Below, one piece after another: positions 36,016-44,881 of a stretch of 64,000 bases of DNA. The DNA comes from Pantoea agglomerans. Lineage in GTDB: Bacteria > Pseudomonadota > Gammaproteobacteria > Enterobacterales > Enterobacteriaceae. Under the pieces are notes generated by a model. The model did no database searches. It worked only from the letters and a program-made list of their open reading frames with translations, and was not told the origin of the DNA. Each line of letters begins with the position of its first letter. Position 1 is the stretch's first letter. The stretch covers positions 2,356,001-2,420,000 of the forward strand of contig NZ_CP090207.1 in NCBI RefSeq assembly GCF_021397715.1. The letters run 5' to 3'. A program made the position numbers and the translations under genes.

Positions 36016-36032
36016 GGGGGCGCTTCGCCCCC
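36016..36032. terminator. GC hairpin between convergent genes
   Basis: GGGGGCG and CGCCCCC form a 7-bp stem with a 3-nt loop between the small DUF4060-like gene and anmK. There is no T-run, so it is at best a weak terminator. Confidence 0.4.
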
Positions 36033-36050
36033 GAATCGTCAGAGTGAATC

Positions 36051-37178
36051 TCAGCGCCGGTAGAGCACATTGGCCGGGTAGATCGCGCCAATCACACTCT
36101 TTTCCCGCGCGCCGGTGACCGCAGGCAGATTGCCCGGTAAGCCTGAGAGCGTGCGGAAAGCGAGCCAGGCAAATGCCAGCGCTTCCATATCGTCACCGCT
36201 GATCCCTGCGGCATCGGTGGTGGTCACTTCGGTACCCGGCAGATGGGTGGCCAGACGGGCCATCAGCAGCGGATTGCGGCTGCCGCCACCACACACCAGC
36301 AGACGATCGCAGCCATCATTGAGCTGCACCTGCCGGGAGATAGTGATGGCGGTCAGCTCCACCAGCGTGGTCTGCACATCCTGCGGCGCCAGCCCAGGGA
36401 AGTGGCGCAGATGCTGCTCCAGCCAGCCGAGGTTAAAATGTTCCCGTCCGGTGCTCTTCGGCGGCGGCAGGGCAAACCACGGCTCGCGCAGCATCGCCTC
36501 CAGCAGTGCCGGGATCAGAGTGCCACTGCGCGCCCATTGTGCATCCTGATCGTAGGCTTTGCCCTGATTGCGCCAGATCCAGGCATCCAGCAACATGTTG
36601 CCGGGTCCGGTATCAAAACCGCGCACCGGCTGGCCGGGAAACAGCAGCGAGAGATTAGCGATGCCGCCAATGTTCAGCACCATGCGGCGTTCCGTGGCGT
36701 CCATTAACAGCGCCTGATGGAAAGCGGGCACCAGCGGCGCGCCCTGCCCGCCGAGCGCCATATCGCGGCGGCGAAAATCCCCGACAACGGTCACGCCGGT
36801 TGCCGCAACGATCCGGTTGTTATCGCCAATCTGTAACGTATTCGGGGCGGCACTTTGCGGCTCATGCCAGACGGTCTGCCCGTGACAACCTATCGCGACC
36901 ACATCGCTCGCCTCCAGCGATTCGCGCTGCATTAAGGTCAGCACCGCATCGGCAAACAGCTGGCCCAGCCGGGTATCGAGCTGTCCGAGCTGTGACAACG
37001 TCAGGCTTTGTCCCTGGCAAACCGCCAGAACGGCCTGGCGCAGATCGGGCGGCATCGGATGGCAGTAGCTGGCCTGCTGCGCCACCAGATTCTCATCAAT
37101 CGCCGCCAGTACCACATCCACCCCGTCCAGGCTGGTGCCCGACATCACACCAATATAACGTCCTGATTTTATAGCCAT
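36051..37178 (-). CDS. anmK: Anhydro-N-acetylmuramic acid kinase
   Basis: The 375-residue protein has the AnmK signatures: [20 protein letters not shown] (ATP site, N-terminus), [22 protein letters not shown] with the catalytic Asp, [21 protein letters not shown] and [14 protein letters not shown]. It phosphorylates and hydrolyses anhydro-MurNAc from recycled peptidoglycan to MurNAc-6-phosphate. GGGGAGA before the ATG at 37178 fixes the start. From here on the order follows E. coli (slyB divergent). Confidence 0.96.
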   Translation of the reverse strand: MAIKSGRYIGVMSGTSLDGVDVVLAAIDENLVAQQASYCHPMPPDLRQAVLAVCQGQSLTLSQLGQLDTRLGQLFADAVLTLMQRESLEASDVVAIGCHGQTVWHEPQSAAPNTLQIGDNNRIVAATGVTVVGDFRRRDMALGGQGAPLVPAFHQALLMDATERRMVLNIGGIANLSLLFPGQPVRGFDTGPGNMLLDAWIWRNQGKAYDQDAQWARSGTLIPALLEAMLREPWFALPPPKSTGREHFNLGWLEQHLRHFPGLAPQDVQTTLVELTAITISRQVQLNDGCDRLLVCGGGSRNPLLMARLATHLPGTEVTTTDAAGISGDDMEALAFAWLAFRTLSGLPGNLPAVTGAREKSVIGAIYPANVLYRR

Positions 37179-37456
37179 TGTTTTCTCCCCGCTGGAGGTG
37201 CGAATCATTGCGATTAGCCTGACAAAATACGCAGGCTAATTCTATGATTAAATTATTTATTTCTCAGAGCTGGCGAGCCGGTAACGCAACGGCACTATTT
37301 TTCTCCGTCGATTGAATTATTGTTAACCTTACAGAGTCTATGCTTCTGTCCAGCCGTGTTTTATTCGGACAAGGATTAATTTGCCAGGTTTGTGTCTTAT
37401 ACTGTGTGCAGGATATCGCGATAAACGTGGCGCCTTCTCGACTAAAGGAGTTTCAA

Positions 37457-37924
37457 ATGATTAAGCGTGTAGTGGTGGTCGCTTTGACCGGTGTGATGCT
37501 GGCAGGTTGTAGCAACACAAGTACGCTGTCGGGTGATACCTACAGTGCCAGTGAAGCCAAACAGGTTCAGAGCGTCTCTTACGGTACTCTGGTCTCGGTT
37601 CGTCCGGTGAAAATTCAGGGCGGAGATGAGAGTAACGTGATTGGTGCCATCGGTGGTGCCGTGCTGGGTGGTTTCCTCGGTAACACCATTGGTGGTGGCA
37701 GCGGACGTAGCCTGGCAACAGCCGGCGGTGCGGTACTGGGCGGCGTAGCCGGTCAGGGCGTACAGGGCGCGGTGAACAAGACTGATGGTGTTGAGCTGGA
37801 GATCCGTAAGGATGATGGTAACACTATCATGGTGGTACAGAAGCAGGCCGCAACGCGCTACTCGGTTGGTCAGCGTGTGGTGATGGCATCGAACGGCAGC
37901 CAGGTGACCGTTTCACCTCGCTAA
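37457..37924 (+). CDS. slyB: Outer-membrane lipoprotein SlyB
   Basis: The 155-residue product starts MIKRVVVVALTGVMLAGC (lipid-attachment Cys18) and contains the glycine-zipper domain GAIGGAVLGGFLGNTIGGG...GGAVLGGVAG, as in E. coli SlyB (Pcp family). SlyB is a PhoPQ-regulated lipoprotein that forms protective rings around outer-membrane proteins during LPS stress. AAAGGAG precedes the ATG at 37457. I did not find a convincing PhoP box upstream. Confidence 0.95.
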   Translation: MIKRVVVVALTGVMLAGCSNTSTLSGDTYSASEAKQVQSVSYGTLVSVRPVKIQGGDESNVIGAIGGAVLGGFLGNTIGGGSGRSLATAGGAVLGGVAGQGVQGAVNKTDGVELEIRKDDGNTIMVVQKQAATRYSVGQRVVMASNGSQVTVSPR

Positions 37925-37937
37925 GGCGAATGATGTG

Positions 37938-37970
37938 AAAAAAAACCGACGCCTGAGCGTCGGTTTTTTT
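37938..37970. terminator. Bidirectional terminator between slyB and slyA
   Basis: ACCGACGC (37945-37952), loop CTGA, GCGTCGGT (37957-37964), flanked by an A-run and a T-run. It serves both convergent genes; the slyA stop codon lies at its right edge. Confidence 0.9.
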
Positions 37971-38406
37971 ATTTCTCGCGGTTCTGCAGTTCGAGAATAT
38001 TTTTTTCCAGCCGGGCAATCAGCGTCACCATCTGGTTGATCTCTTCGCGGCTGATGCCGGAGAGAATATCATCGCGCGTTTCATCAATCACGCTCTCAAC
38101 CTGTTCGATGATCGGTTCCGCCTGCTGCGTCAGCTTAATGCGCTTGGCGCGGCGATCGTTGGCGCAGGTCGAACGGGTAATTAATCCCTTATCCTCCAGC
38201 TGGTCGAGCGTCCGCACCAGTGAAGGTTGTTCGATGCCGATGGCTTTGGCTAACTGAATCTGTGACTGCTCTGGCGGCAGTTGATGAATATTGTGCAGCG
38301 TTACCCAGTGAGTCTGAGTCAGCTCAAGCGGTTTTAATCGCTGATCAATCAACGCGCGCCAGATGCGCACCAGTCGAGATAAATCCGTTCCGAGGGGCGT
38401 ATCCAT
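37969..38406 (-). CDS. slyA: MarR-family regulator SlyA
   Basis: The 145-residue winged-helix protein matches enterobacterial Sly[30 protein letters not shown], then the wing region [24 protein letters not shown]. SlyA binds TTAGCAAGCTAA-type palindromes, opposes H-NS silencing and controls virulence and stress genes. A matching site occurs at 38422-38433 in its own upstream region, predicting autoregulation and control of the divergent ydhIJK. Confidence 0.96.
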   Translation of the reverse strand: MDTPLGTDLSRLVRIWRALIDQRLKPLELTQTHWVTLHNIHQLPPEQSQIQLAKAIGIEQPSLVRTLDQLEDKGLITRSTCANDRRAKRIKLTQQAEPIIEQVESVIDETRDDILSGISREEINQMVTLIARLEKNILELQNREK

Positions 38407-38421
38407 TTCATCTCCTTATAA

Positions 38422-38433
38422 TTAGCTTGCTAG
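38422..38433. promoter_or_regulatory. SlyA operator between slyA and ydhI
   Basis: TTAGCTTGCTAG, read on the minus strand as CTAGCAAGCTAA, differs from the SlyA consensus TTAGCAAGCTAA at one position. It lies 16 bp before the slyA start, fitting known SlyA autorepression. Confidence 0.8.
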
Positions 38434-38555
38434 CTATCAAGCCAGATTTTACACTATTCTGCGAGTTTACAGGATAAATTACAAATCCCGGACCGCCGCG
38501 CAGCGACAGGGCATCGCTTTCGGGCTGCCGCTCGGGTTAATTAAGGATATCAAAC

Positions 38556-38792
38556 GTGCTCACCCACCTCTTCTCCAGTGCCAAACCGCTAACCGATCTG
38601 GTGGTCGGCGCTTCGCTGTTTTTCCCGCCCATCTTCAAAGCGGTGATACTGGGTTTTCTGGTCTGGTTGCTGATTCACCCGCTGGTGCGCGGCTGGATCT
38701 ACTCTGGTGATATCTGGCATCCCACGCTGTTTGATCTCTCTCTGTTTGTGCTGTGCGTTACCGCCGCACTCTGGCTCATCGGTCACGGATAA
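38556..38792 (+). CDS. ydhI: DUF1656 small membrane protein YdhI
   Basis: The 78-residue product has two hydrophobic segments (about residues 20-42 and 55-75) and the DUF1656 pattern, like E. coli YdhI and AaeX. Such proteins accompany HlyD-type and FUSC-type efflux genes, and here it heads the ydhI-ydhJ-ydhK operon just as in E. coli. Its start is a GTG. Precise function is unknown; a helper role in the efflux pump is inferred from context. Confidence 0.9.
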   Translation: MLTHLFSSAKPLTDLVVGASLFFPPIFKAVILGFLVWLLIHPLVRGWIYSGDIWHPTLFDLSLFVLCVTAALWLIGHG

Positions 38793-38796
38793 TCGT

Positions 38797-39654
38797 ATGA
38801 AATTTAACGCGGTGAAATATTTCTCCACCCTGATTGTGTTTGCGCTGGCGCTGCTGGCCGGTGGATGGATGTGGAATTACTACATGCAGTCGCCCTGGAC
38901 GCGCGACGGCAAAGTGCGGGCTGAACTGGTCGATATCACGCCACAGGTCTCTGGCCGCATTACTCAGCTGCAGGTCAAAGACAATCAGTTTGTCCATCAG
39001 GGTCAGCAATTGCTGACGCTGGACCCGGTGCCGTGGCAAATTGCACTCGACAATGCCGAAGCGCAACTCAGCAAGGCGCAGGCCGATCTGGCCCGAACGC
39101 AGCACGAATTTAACCGGCGTAGTCGCCTGCCGCGCAATGTGATTTCAGCGGAAGATCTCGACGCCGCACGGCTGGCCGCTAACGCCGCCGTCGCCAGTGC
39201 CAAAGCGGCCGAGGCGGAGCGGGATCGGGCGCGCTGGAATCTGCAACAGACGACGCTGACCGCGCCCACTGACGGCTGGATCACTAATCTCACTCTGCGG
39301 CCCGGCAACTACGCCAGCGCGGGCAGTCCGCTGTTTGCGCTGGTCGATAGCCACTCTTATTACGTGGTGGGCTATTTTGAAGAAACCAAGCTGCGCCATA
39401 TTCATCCGGGCGCAGCGGCTCAGGTGGTGCTCTATAGCAGTGGCGCACGACTCCAGGGCCAGGTCGACAGTATTGGCCGCGCCATCTACGACCAGAGCAT
39501 TGAGACGGACAGCGGTCTGGTGCCGGACGTCAAGCCTAACGTGCCCTGGGTGCGGCTGGCGCAGCGGGTGCCGGTACGCATTCGTCTCGATCCGCTGCCG
39601 GCTGAGGTGCCGCTGGTGGCCGGAACCACCTGCACGATCACCATTCAGCCATGA
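38797..39654 (+). CDS. ydhJ: HlyD-family membrane fusion protein YdhJ
   Basis: The 285-residue protein has an N-terminal membrane anchor (about residues 6-28), then the pattern [46 protein letters not shown], the biotinyl-lipoyl-like half domain of AaeA/EmrA-type fusion proteins, a helical hairpin (80-150) and the second half domain [18 protein letters not shown]. It links the inner-membrane YdhK to the outer membrane. Start at 38797, 4 bp after ydhI; the open frame from 38707 overlaps ydhI and is rejected. Confidence 0.93.
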   Translation: MKFNAVKYFSTLIVFALALLAGGWMWNYYMQSPWTRDGKVRAELVDITPQVSGRITQLQVKDNQFVHQGQQLLTLDPVPWQIALDNAEAQLSKAQADLARTQHEFNRRSRLPRNVISAEDLDAARLAANAAVASAKAAEAERDRARWNLQQTTLTAPTDGWITNLTLRPGNYASAGSPLFALVDSHSYYVVGYFEETKLRHIHPGAAAQVVLYSSGARLQGQVDSIGRAIYDQSIETDSGLVPDVKPNVPWVRLAQRVPVRIRLDPLPAEVPLVAGTTCTITIQP

Positions 39655-41651
39655 ATTTTCAGTGGCTGGCGTGGGATCAGTTACCCTGGATTAAGGCCAA
39701 CGCTAATCAGTGGCGCTATGCGTTGCGCAACGCCATTGCCATGTGTCTGGCACTCAGTATCGCCTATGGGCTGGATCTGGATGAGCCTTACTGGGCGATG
39801 ACCTCGGCGGCAGTCATCAGTTTTCCGACCGTGGGCGGTGCCATCAGCAAAAGCCTTGGCCGGATTGTCGGCAGCCTGCTCGGGGCCAGCGCCGCGTTGC
39901 TGATCGCCGGACATACCCTGAATGAACCCTGGCTGTTTACCTTTGCGATTGCCGGCTGGCTGGCGCTCTGTACCGGCATCGCCAATCACTATCAGAACAA
40001 TGTCGCCTACGCCTTTTCTCTCGCCGGCTATACTGCAGCCATTATTGCCTTCAGCAGCGTTAACATCACCGATATTACCGATTTATGGACCATCGCTCAG
40101 GCGCGGGTCTGCGAAGTGATCTCCGGCATCCTGTGTGCCGGTTTTATGATGATGGTGCTGCCGAGCACCTCCGATGGCGAGACGCTCATCACCTCGTTAA
40201 AGCAGATGCACGCCAGGCTGCTGGAGCATGCGGTGTTACTGCTGCAACCGTCGGTCAGTGACAACATTCGTACCGCGCATGAGAATGTCATCAGTCAGAT
40301 TCTGACCATGAACCTGCTGCGGATTCAGGCCTTCTGGAGCCACTACCGCTTTCGCCGCCAGAACAACGTGCTTAACTACGTGCTGCACCAGCAGCTGCGG
40401 CTGACCAGCGTGCTCTCCAGCCTGCGCCGTATGTTGCTGAACTGGCCCGACGCGCCCGACGCGCTGTTTGCTGCGTTGCAACAGCTGCTGGCCGAGCTGG
40501 GAAAACCGGAGTGTGATAAGTACCGGCTGGCGCGCATTCTGCGTAGCGTCACGCCAGCGGCCGACGGTGACTACCGGCAGCGCGCTTTTTGTCAGCGGCT
40601 GCGTTATTTTTGCTGGATGTATCTCAACGTGCTGCGCTGGATCCGGCTGCTGGATCGCGCCGATGCCGATACCCGCTTTCAGCCCCCGCCGGTTCCGGCC
40701 TTAGCGCGCGACAGCGACAGCGCCGAAGCGGGCTGGAGCGCGCTGCGTACCTTCAGCATCATCGTGCTGGGCTGCGCGTTCTGGATCAATACTCAATGGT
40801 CCTCCGGTGCGGCGGCGCTGACCTTAACCGCCATCGCCTGCGTGCTCTATGCCTCTTCACCGTCGCCGGGCGGCAGCGTGACGCTGCTGCTGAAAACCCT
40901 GCTGTGGCTGTTTGCCTTTAGTTTTGTGATGAAGTTCGGTCTGATGGTGCAAATCAGCCAGCTGTGGCAGTTTTTACTGCTGCTGTTCCCGCTGCTGGTG
41001 ACGCTGCAGCTGTTTAAGTTACAGCAAAAGCAGCGCGCCGGGATGTGGGGACAATTTATTGTGTTTATGGGCTCGTTCATCGCCGTCACCAACCCGCCGA
41101 CCTGGGATTATCAGGATTTCTTCAATGACAACATCGCCAAAGTGTGCGGCGTCCTGCTGGCCTGGCTGGCGTTCCAGATTTTACGGCCCAGCTCAGATGC
41201 GCGCCGAAGTCGTCGTCATATCCGTGCGTTGCGGCTGGCGTTTCTTGATCAGCTCAGACGGCGTCCGCGCCTGAGTGAAAGCCGTTTTGAATCGCAGATT
41301 TATCATCGCATCAGCCAGCTTAGTCACAGCCGGGATGAGCAGGCGCGCGTCTGGTTATTGCGCTGGGGCGTGGTATTGCTCAATTGCTCGCATATTGTCT
41401 GGCAGTTGCGGCAGTGGCAGGCGGATTCCGCCACGCTGATCAGCGTGCGCGACAGCAGTTTGCAGAATCTTCAGCGGATTATCAGCAGTCGCGGGGTGCA
41501 GCACAGTTCGCTGGATCTGATCCTGGCGGAGCTGGAGAGAATGATCGCCTCATTGCTGGCGCTGGGCAGTAATGAGGCGAGTGAACTGGCCGGTATTCTC
41601 TGGCGGCTGCGCTGTTCGCTGGCTCAGCTGAAACAGGCGGTGCCGGGCTGA
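39651..41651 (+). CDS. ydhK: FUSC-family efflux transporter YdhK
   Basis: The 666-residue protein has the two-part FUSC/AaeB layout: about five to six membrane segments in residues 25-170, a long cytoplasmic stretch, and a second membrane block around 360-520. It aligns with E. coli YdhK and AaeB, exporters of aromatic acids. The start overlaps the ydhJ stop (ATGA), so the two are coupled. Substrate unknown. The stop directly abuts the stop of the convergent lipoprotein gene. Confidence 0.93.
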   Translation: MNFQWLAWDQLPWIKANANQWRYALRNAIAMCLALSIAYGLDLDEPYWAMTSAAVISFPTVGGAISKSLGRIVGSLLGASAALLIAGHTLNEPWLFTFAIAGWLALCTGIANHYQNNVAYAFSLAGYTAAIIAFSSVNITDITDLWTIAQARVCEVISGILCAGFMMMVLPSTSDGETLITSLKQMHARLLEHAVLLLQPSVSDNIRTAHENVISQILTMNLLRIQAFWSHYRFRRQNNVLNYVLHQQLRLTSVLSSLRRMLLNWPDAPDALFAALQQLLAELGKPECDKYRLARILRSVTPAADGDYRQRAFCQRLRYFCWMYLNVLRWIRLLDRADADTRFQPPPVPALARDSDSAEAGWSALRTFSIIVLGCAFWINTQWSSGAAALTLTAIACVLYASSPSPGGSVTLLLKTLLWLFAFSFVMKFGLMVQISQLWQFLLLLFPLLVTLQLFKLQQKQRAGMWGQFIVFMGSFIAVTNPPTWDYQDFFNDNIAKVCGVLLAWLAFQILRPSSDARRSRRHIRALRLAFLDQLRRRPRLSESRFESQIYHRISQLSHSRDEQARVWLLRWGVVLLNCSHIVWQLRQWQADSATLISVRDSSLQNLQRIISSRGVQHSSLDLILAELERMIASLLALGSNEASELAGILWRLRCSLAQLKQAVPG

Positions 41652-42119
41652 TTACTGGCAATATTGCTGCTGCTGCCGGGTGAAATCATCCTGCAATTGC
41701 TGCAGCGTTTTATGGCCTTCAAAGCGGGTTTTATCAACCTCGGTCATCGGCTCGATGACCAGCGCCTTTTCATCCGGCGAGAAGATAAACCGCCGGCTCA
41801 GTTCGGTGCCGGTAAAACTTTTGCCGACAATGCCGCCGCAGACCATAGTCATGGTGCGTCGGTAAATGGTGGTGTCAGTAAAATTGGTTTCGGTAGCGCT
41901 GCGATAGACCTGATCGCAACCCTGCGCTTCCAGCTTGCGCACCGTATTACGGCTCAGCCATTCACGTCCTTTAGCAATCTTTTCGCAGGTGCTGCGCATC
42001 GGGTTGGTATCAATGGTGCGCTGCAGCTCCCGCCCGGTTTCCGTCACCAACTGCGTATCGTTGGGTTTATCGCATCCCACCAGCAGCAAGCACAGCAGTA
42101 ATGCGCCCTTGAATTTCAT
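41652..42119 (-). CDS. Lipoprotein of unknown function, inner-membrane type
   Basis: The 155-residue product starts MKFKGALLLCLLLVGCDKPND: lipid-attachment Cys16 followed by Asp17, the residue that keeps lipoproteins in the inner membrane by avoiding Lol sorting. The mature part has four cysteines (RSTCEKIAKGREW...EAQGCDQV...MVCGGIVG...QQYCQ) that could form two disulfides. The family is not recognised. It has no counterpart between ydhK and sodC in E. coli. Its stop codon directly abuts that of ydhK with no spacer. Confidence 0.8.
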   Translation of the reverse strand: MKFKGALLLCLLLVGCDKPNDTQLVTETGRELQRTIDTNPMRSTCEKIAKGREWLSRNTVRKLEAQGCDQVYRSATETNFTDTTIYRRTMTMVCGGIVGKSFTGTELSRRFIFSPDEKALVIEPMTEVDKTRFEGHKTLQQLQDDFTRQQQQYCQ

Positions 42120-42215
42120 ATACCTGCTCCTTCACCCATCACGCTTTCTTACCTGAATCAATATCATAGGGGGGAAATGTGCAGGATGGTACAACAATTC
42201 ATAAACAGGCTGGAA

Positions 42216-42242
42216 GAAAAACAGGCGGCACCGATGGCCGCC
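42216..42242 (-). terminator. Terminator of sodC
   Basis: On the minus strand GGCGGC and GCCGCC form a stem with a 7-nt loop and run into TGTTTTTC, beginning 8 bp after the sodC stop. Confidence 0.65.
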
Positions 42243-42249
42243 CTGAAAA

Positions 42250-42768
42250 TCAGATTACGCCGCAGGCAAAGCGTGCCCCGCCACCGCCCAGCGGTTGCGG
42301 ATGATCGGCATGGTTATCGCCGCCCACATGCACCATCAGCGCTTTACCCTTAATTTCACTCAGCGATTTGAGACGTGGCGCGAGCACCGGATAGCTGGCG
42401 TTGCCTTTCTCATCCACATAGACGGCTGGCAGATCGCCTGAGTGCCCTTCCGCGTAAGGCCCCAGATGTTTCCCGCTGTTAGCCGGATCAAGATGGCCGC
42501 CTGCCGCACCGGCCGCTACTACCTTGCCCTGCGACTCGCCCGGTTCACAGCTGCCCTTTGCATGCACATGAAAACCATGAATACCAGGCTGCAGCCCTTT
42601 GAGATCGGGCGTGAACTGCAGGCCATACCGGGTCTCTTCAATCGTCACGTTACCGAGCGATTTTCCAATCCCCTCCGCGGTGACCTGATGGATGGTGACC
42701 TGTTCACTGGCGGCCTGAGCCGCTCCGCAAGTCATAAGGGCAAATAGCGCAACTGCTTTGAGCTTCAT
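42250..42768 (-). CDS. sodC: Periplasmic Cu/Zn superoxide dismutase
   Basis: The 172-residue protein has a cleavable signal peptide (cut near AAQA, residue 19). Metal-site motifs are complete: GFHVHAKGSCEPG (copper His pair and disulfide Cys), GGHLDP, HLGPYAEGHSGDLP (zinc His and Asp) and LMVHVGGDNHAD. The C-terminal GGGGARFACGVI closes the disulfide. It removes superoxide in the periplasm. The position next to ydhF and ydhK is as in E. coli. Confidence 0.96.
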   Translation of the reverse strand: MKLKAVALFALMTCGAAQAASEQVTIHQVTAEGIGKSLGNVTIEETRYGLQFTPDLKGLQPGIHGFHVHAKGSCEPGESQGKVVAAGAAGGHLDPANSGKHLGPYAEGHSGDLPAVYVDEKGNASYPVLAPRLKSLSEIKGKALMVHVGGDNHADHPQPLGGGGARFACGVI

Positions 42769-42852
42769 GGTGACTCCTTGTTGGTACCAGGGTATGGCAT
42801 AAGCCTGGTACCGGTTGCGCTATTCTGCCGAAGATTGACGCAGTTTTACGCT

Positions 42853-43749
42853 TCAGGGCACATCGAAGCCTAACGCAGCCTTGCGGATGCGGAACCATTG
42901 CTGACGGTTCAGGGTCAGGTTTACCGCCGCGGCTGCTTCAGTGACGCGCGCCGTTTTGCCTGATCCGATAATCGGCAGCGGCTTGCTCGGCAGCATCATA
43001 ATCCACGCATACACTACCTGCTCCATGCTGCTGGCACCGGTCTCCTGGCGTATCACCTCCAGTTCGTCACGCAGTGGCTGATAGTGAGGATCGTTAAACA
43101 GCCGTCCGCCGCCCAGACAGGACCAGGCCATCGGCCGGAAACGTAACTGCTGACACTGATCGAGCGTGCCGTCCATCAGCAGATTTTGCTGCACCGGCGA
43201 GATCTCCAGCTGGTTAGTGACCAGGGAAAATGGCAGACGGGACTGCAGCAGCGCGAATTGCGCTGGCGTGAAGTTAGAGACGCCTGCGTTCAGCACTTTG
43301 CCACTCTGGTGCAGCGTCATAAAGGCCTCGGCGACCTCGTCGGCCTCCATCAGCGGATCGGGACGGTGAATCAGCAGCAAATCAAGGCGATCGGTGCCGA
43401 AATGGCGCAGCGAATTTTCCGCACTCTGAATGATATGCGCTTTATCCGTATTGTAATGGCCGATCCGATGCTCAGGCCGGGCGCGGGTTGCAATCCCGCA
43501 TTTGGTGACGATCTGCAGCCGTTCGCGCAGTCCTGGCGCCAGCTTCAGCGCCTCGCCAAATGCCGCTTCGCACTGATAATCACCATAGATATCCGCGTGG
43601 TCGACGGTGGTGATGCCGAGGCTCAGGTGATGCTCAATAAATGCCACTCGTTGCTGGGGCGACATCCCCCACTCCATCAGCCGCCAGTAACCCATAATGA
43701 GCGGTGAAAAATCCGGACCCTGCGACGCGATGGCTTGCGGTTGTAACAT
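42853..43749 (-). CDS. ydhF: Aldo-keto reductase YdhF
   Basis: The 298-residue protein aligns with E. coli YdhF throughout, including TVDHADIYGDYQCEAAFGEAL with the catalytic Asp and Tyr, LLIHRPDPLM, GVSNFTPAQFALLQSRLPF and the NADPH-site LPIIGSGK. It is an NADPH-dependent oxidoreductase with unknown physiological substrate. Neighbours are sodC and ydhL, as in E. coli. Confidence 0.95.
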   Translation of the reverse strand: MLQPQAIASQGPDFSPLIMGYWRLMEWGMSPQQRVAFIEHHLSLGITTVDHADIYGDYQCEAAFGEALKLAPGLRERLQIVTKCGIATRARPEHRIGHYNTDKAHIIQSAENSLRHFGTDRLDLLLIHRPDPLMEADEVAEAFMTLHQSGKVLNAGVSNFTPAQFALLQSRLPFSLVTNQLEISPVQQNLLMDGTLDQCQQLRFRPMAWSCLGGGRLFNDPHYQPLRDELEVIRQETGASSMEQVVYAWIMMLPSKPLPIIGSGKTARVTEAAAAVNLTLNRQQWFRIRKAALGFDVP

Positions 43750-43817
43750 AACGATCTCCCTGTGGCACGATGGCTGGAATAAAGGTGTCAGAGAGTATAA
43801 CGGAAACCGCCACGTCG

Positions 43818-44057
43818 TCAGAACAAGCTCGGTTGATGCGGATCAAGCGGCTCCTCTTTCTTCTGTTGCCGCAGCAGTCGCAGGCGGCGCTGGTGACAGA
43901 GACGCAGCACCTCACGCTTCTGCGTGTCGCTGAAGCGCATCCAGTTGAACCGCTCTTCGCGGCTGCGTAAACATCCCAGACAGTAGCCGCGGGCATCGCT
44001 CTCGCAGATGCCACGACAGGGACTGGGAACCGGGAAAAACTCAAGCTGCTCGGCCAC
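43818..44057 (-). CDS. ydhL: DUF1289 protein YdhL
   Basis: The 79-residue product begins MAEQLEFFPVPSPCRGICESD and carries the DUF1289 cysteines (CRGIC...GYCLGCLRSREERFNW), probably a small metal site. It matches E. coli YdhL in length and sequence to the shared ending QPSLF. The GTG at 44057 is chosen; a GTG one codon earlier is possible. GGGAG lies about 5 nt upstream. The open frame extends far upstream antisense to nemR without coding signs. Function unknown. Confidence 0.9.
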   Translation of the reverse strand: MAEQLEFFPVPSPCRGICESDARGYCLGCLRSREERFNWMRFSDTQKREVLRLCHQRRLRLLRQQKKEEPLDPHQPSLF

Positions 44058-44204
44058 CACGACTCCCGTGTTAAAGATGAAACGGACTATTGAAGAGATC
44101 TTAGCCTGTTTGTGCAACAAAGAAGCAATATCTGTTACCCGATTCTTGCTGTTCACCGTCACGGAGTGAACACTCTGTGCCAAAAGCGACTCGCCCGATT
44201 GCAT

Positions 44205-44220
44205 TAGACCGACTGGTCTA
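44205..44220 (+). promoter_or_regulatory. NemR operator upstream of nemR
   Basis: TAGACCGACTGGTCTA is an inverted repeat of the kind bound by NemR in E. coli (TAGACC...GGTCTA). It lies 14 bp before the nemR start. Confidence 0.85.
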
Positions 44221-44234
44221 CTAATCTCCCTGTC

Positions 44235-44831
44235 ATGAACAAGACGCAACCACGCAATGAAACCCGCGAACATCTGCTCCGTATTGGTGAGCAGCTTTGT
44301 CTGCAACGGGGTTTCACCGGAATGGGGCTGAGCGAACTGCTGACCCTGGCGGAAGTGCCGAAAGGCTCTTTCTACTATTACTTCCGTTCCAAAGAGACCT
44401 TTGGCGTGGCGCTGCTGGAGCGCTACTTTGCACGCTTCCTGCAGGATGTTGAGCTTCAGCTGAATCAGCCCGATGGCACGCCGCGTGAGCGTCTGCTGAA
44501 CCATTTTCGGGCTGCTGAGCAGCTGTTTACCCAGCAGGGACACATTGTGGGCTGTCTCGGCGTCAAGGTATCGGCAGAGGTCTGCGATCTCTCTGAACCG
44601 ATGCGCGACGCGCTGCAACAGGGCGCAGCAAAAATTACCGCGCTCTATGCAGAGACGCTGAGTGCCGCTGCTCAGCAGGAGTCGCTGGCATTGCCGCATC
44701 CTCCGGCGCAAATGGCCGAACTGTTGTCGCTGTTGTGGCTCGGTGCGAGCTTACAAAGCAAGATTTCCCGTGAGCCGCAGCCGCTGCGGCTGGCATTACG
44801 TACCATCGAACAGTGGCTGAAAATCCACTGA
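44235..44831 (+). CDS. nemR: TetR-family electrophile/hypochlorite sensor NemR
   Basis: The 198-residue protein aligns with E. coli NemR: helix-turn-helix LCLQRGFTGMGLSELLTLAEVPKGSFYYYFRSKE, then GCLGVKVSAEVCDLSEPM. Cys107 here corresponds to the redox-active Cys106 of E. coli, and the SKIS motif keeps the lysine that forms the reversible Cys-Lys bond. It represses nemR-nemA-gloA until reactive chlorine or methylglyoxal modifies it. GAG-poor leader: no strong ribosome site before the ATG, CTCCCTGTC instead. Confidence 0.94.
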   Translation: MNKTQPRNETREHLLRIGEQLCLQRGFTGMGLSELLTLAEVPKGSFYYYFRSKETFGVALLERYFARFLQDVELQLNQPDGTPRERLLNHFRAAEQLFTQQGHIVGCLGVKVSAEVCDLSEPMRDALQQGAAKITALYAETLSAAAQQESLALPHPPAQMAELLSLLWLGASLQSKISREPQPLRLALRTIEQWLKIH

Positions 44832-44849
44832 TTTTTAAAAAAAGTGTTT

Positions 44850-44866
44850 GTAGACGACTGGTCTAC
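44850..44866 (+). promoter_or_regulatory. Second NemR-type operator, between nemR and nemA
   Basis: GTAGAC-GACTG-GTCTAC is a perfect 6-bp inverted repeat sharing the GACTGGTCTA half of the site before nemR. It sits 16 bp before nemA, suggesting that nemA has its own NemR-controlled promoter. Confidence 0.65.
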
Positions 44867-44881
44867 TAATCAGGAGCTAAC

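Noticed and set aside
37250..37456. PhoP box upstream of slyB
   Set aside because: slyB is PhoP-regulated in relatives, but no pair of (T)GTTTA half-sites with 5-6 bp spacing was found by eye.
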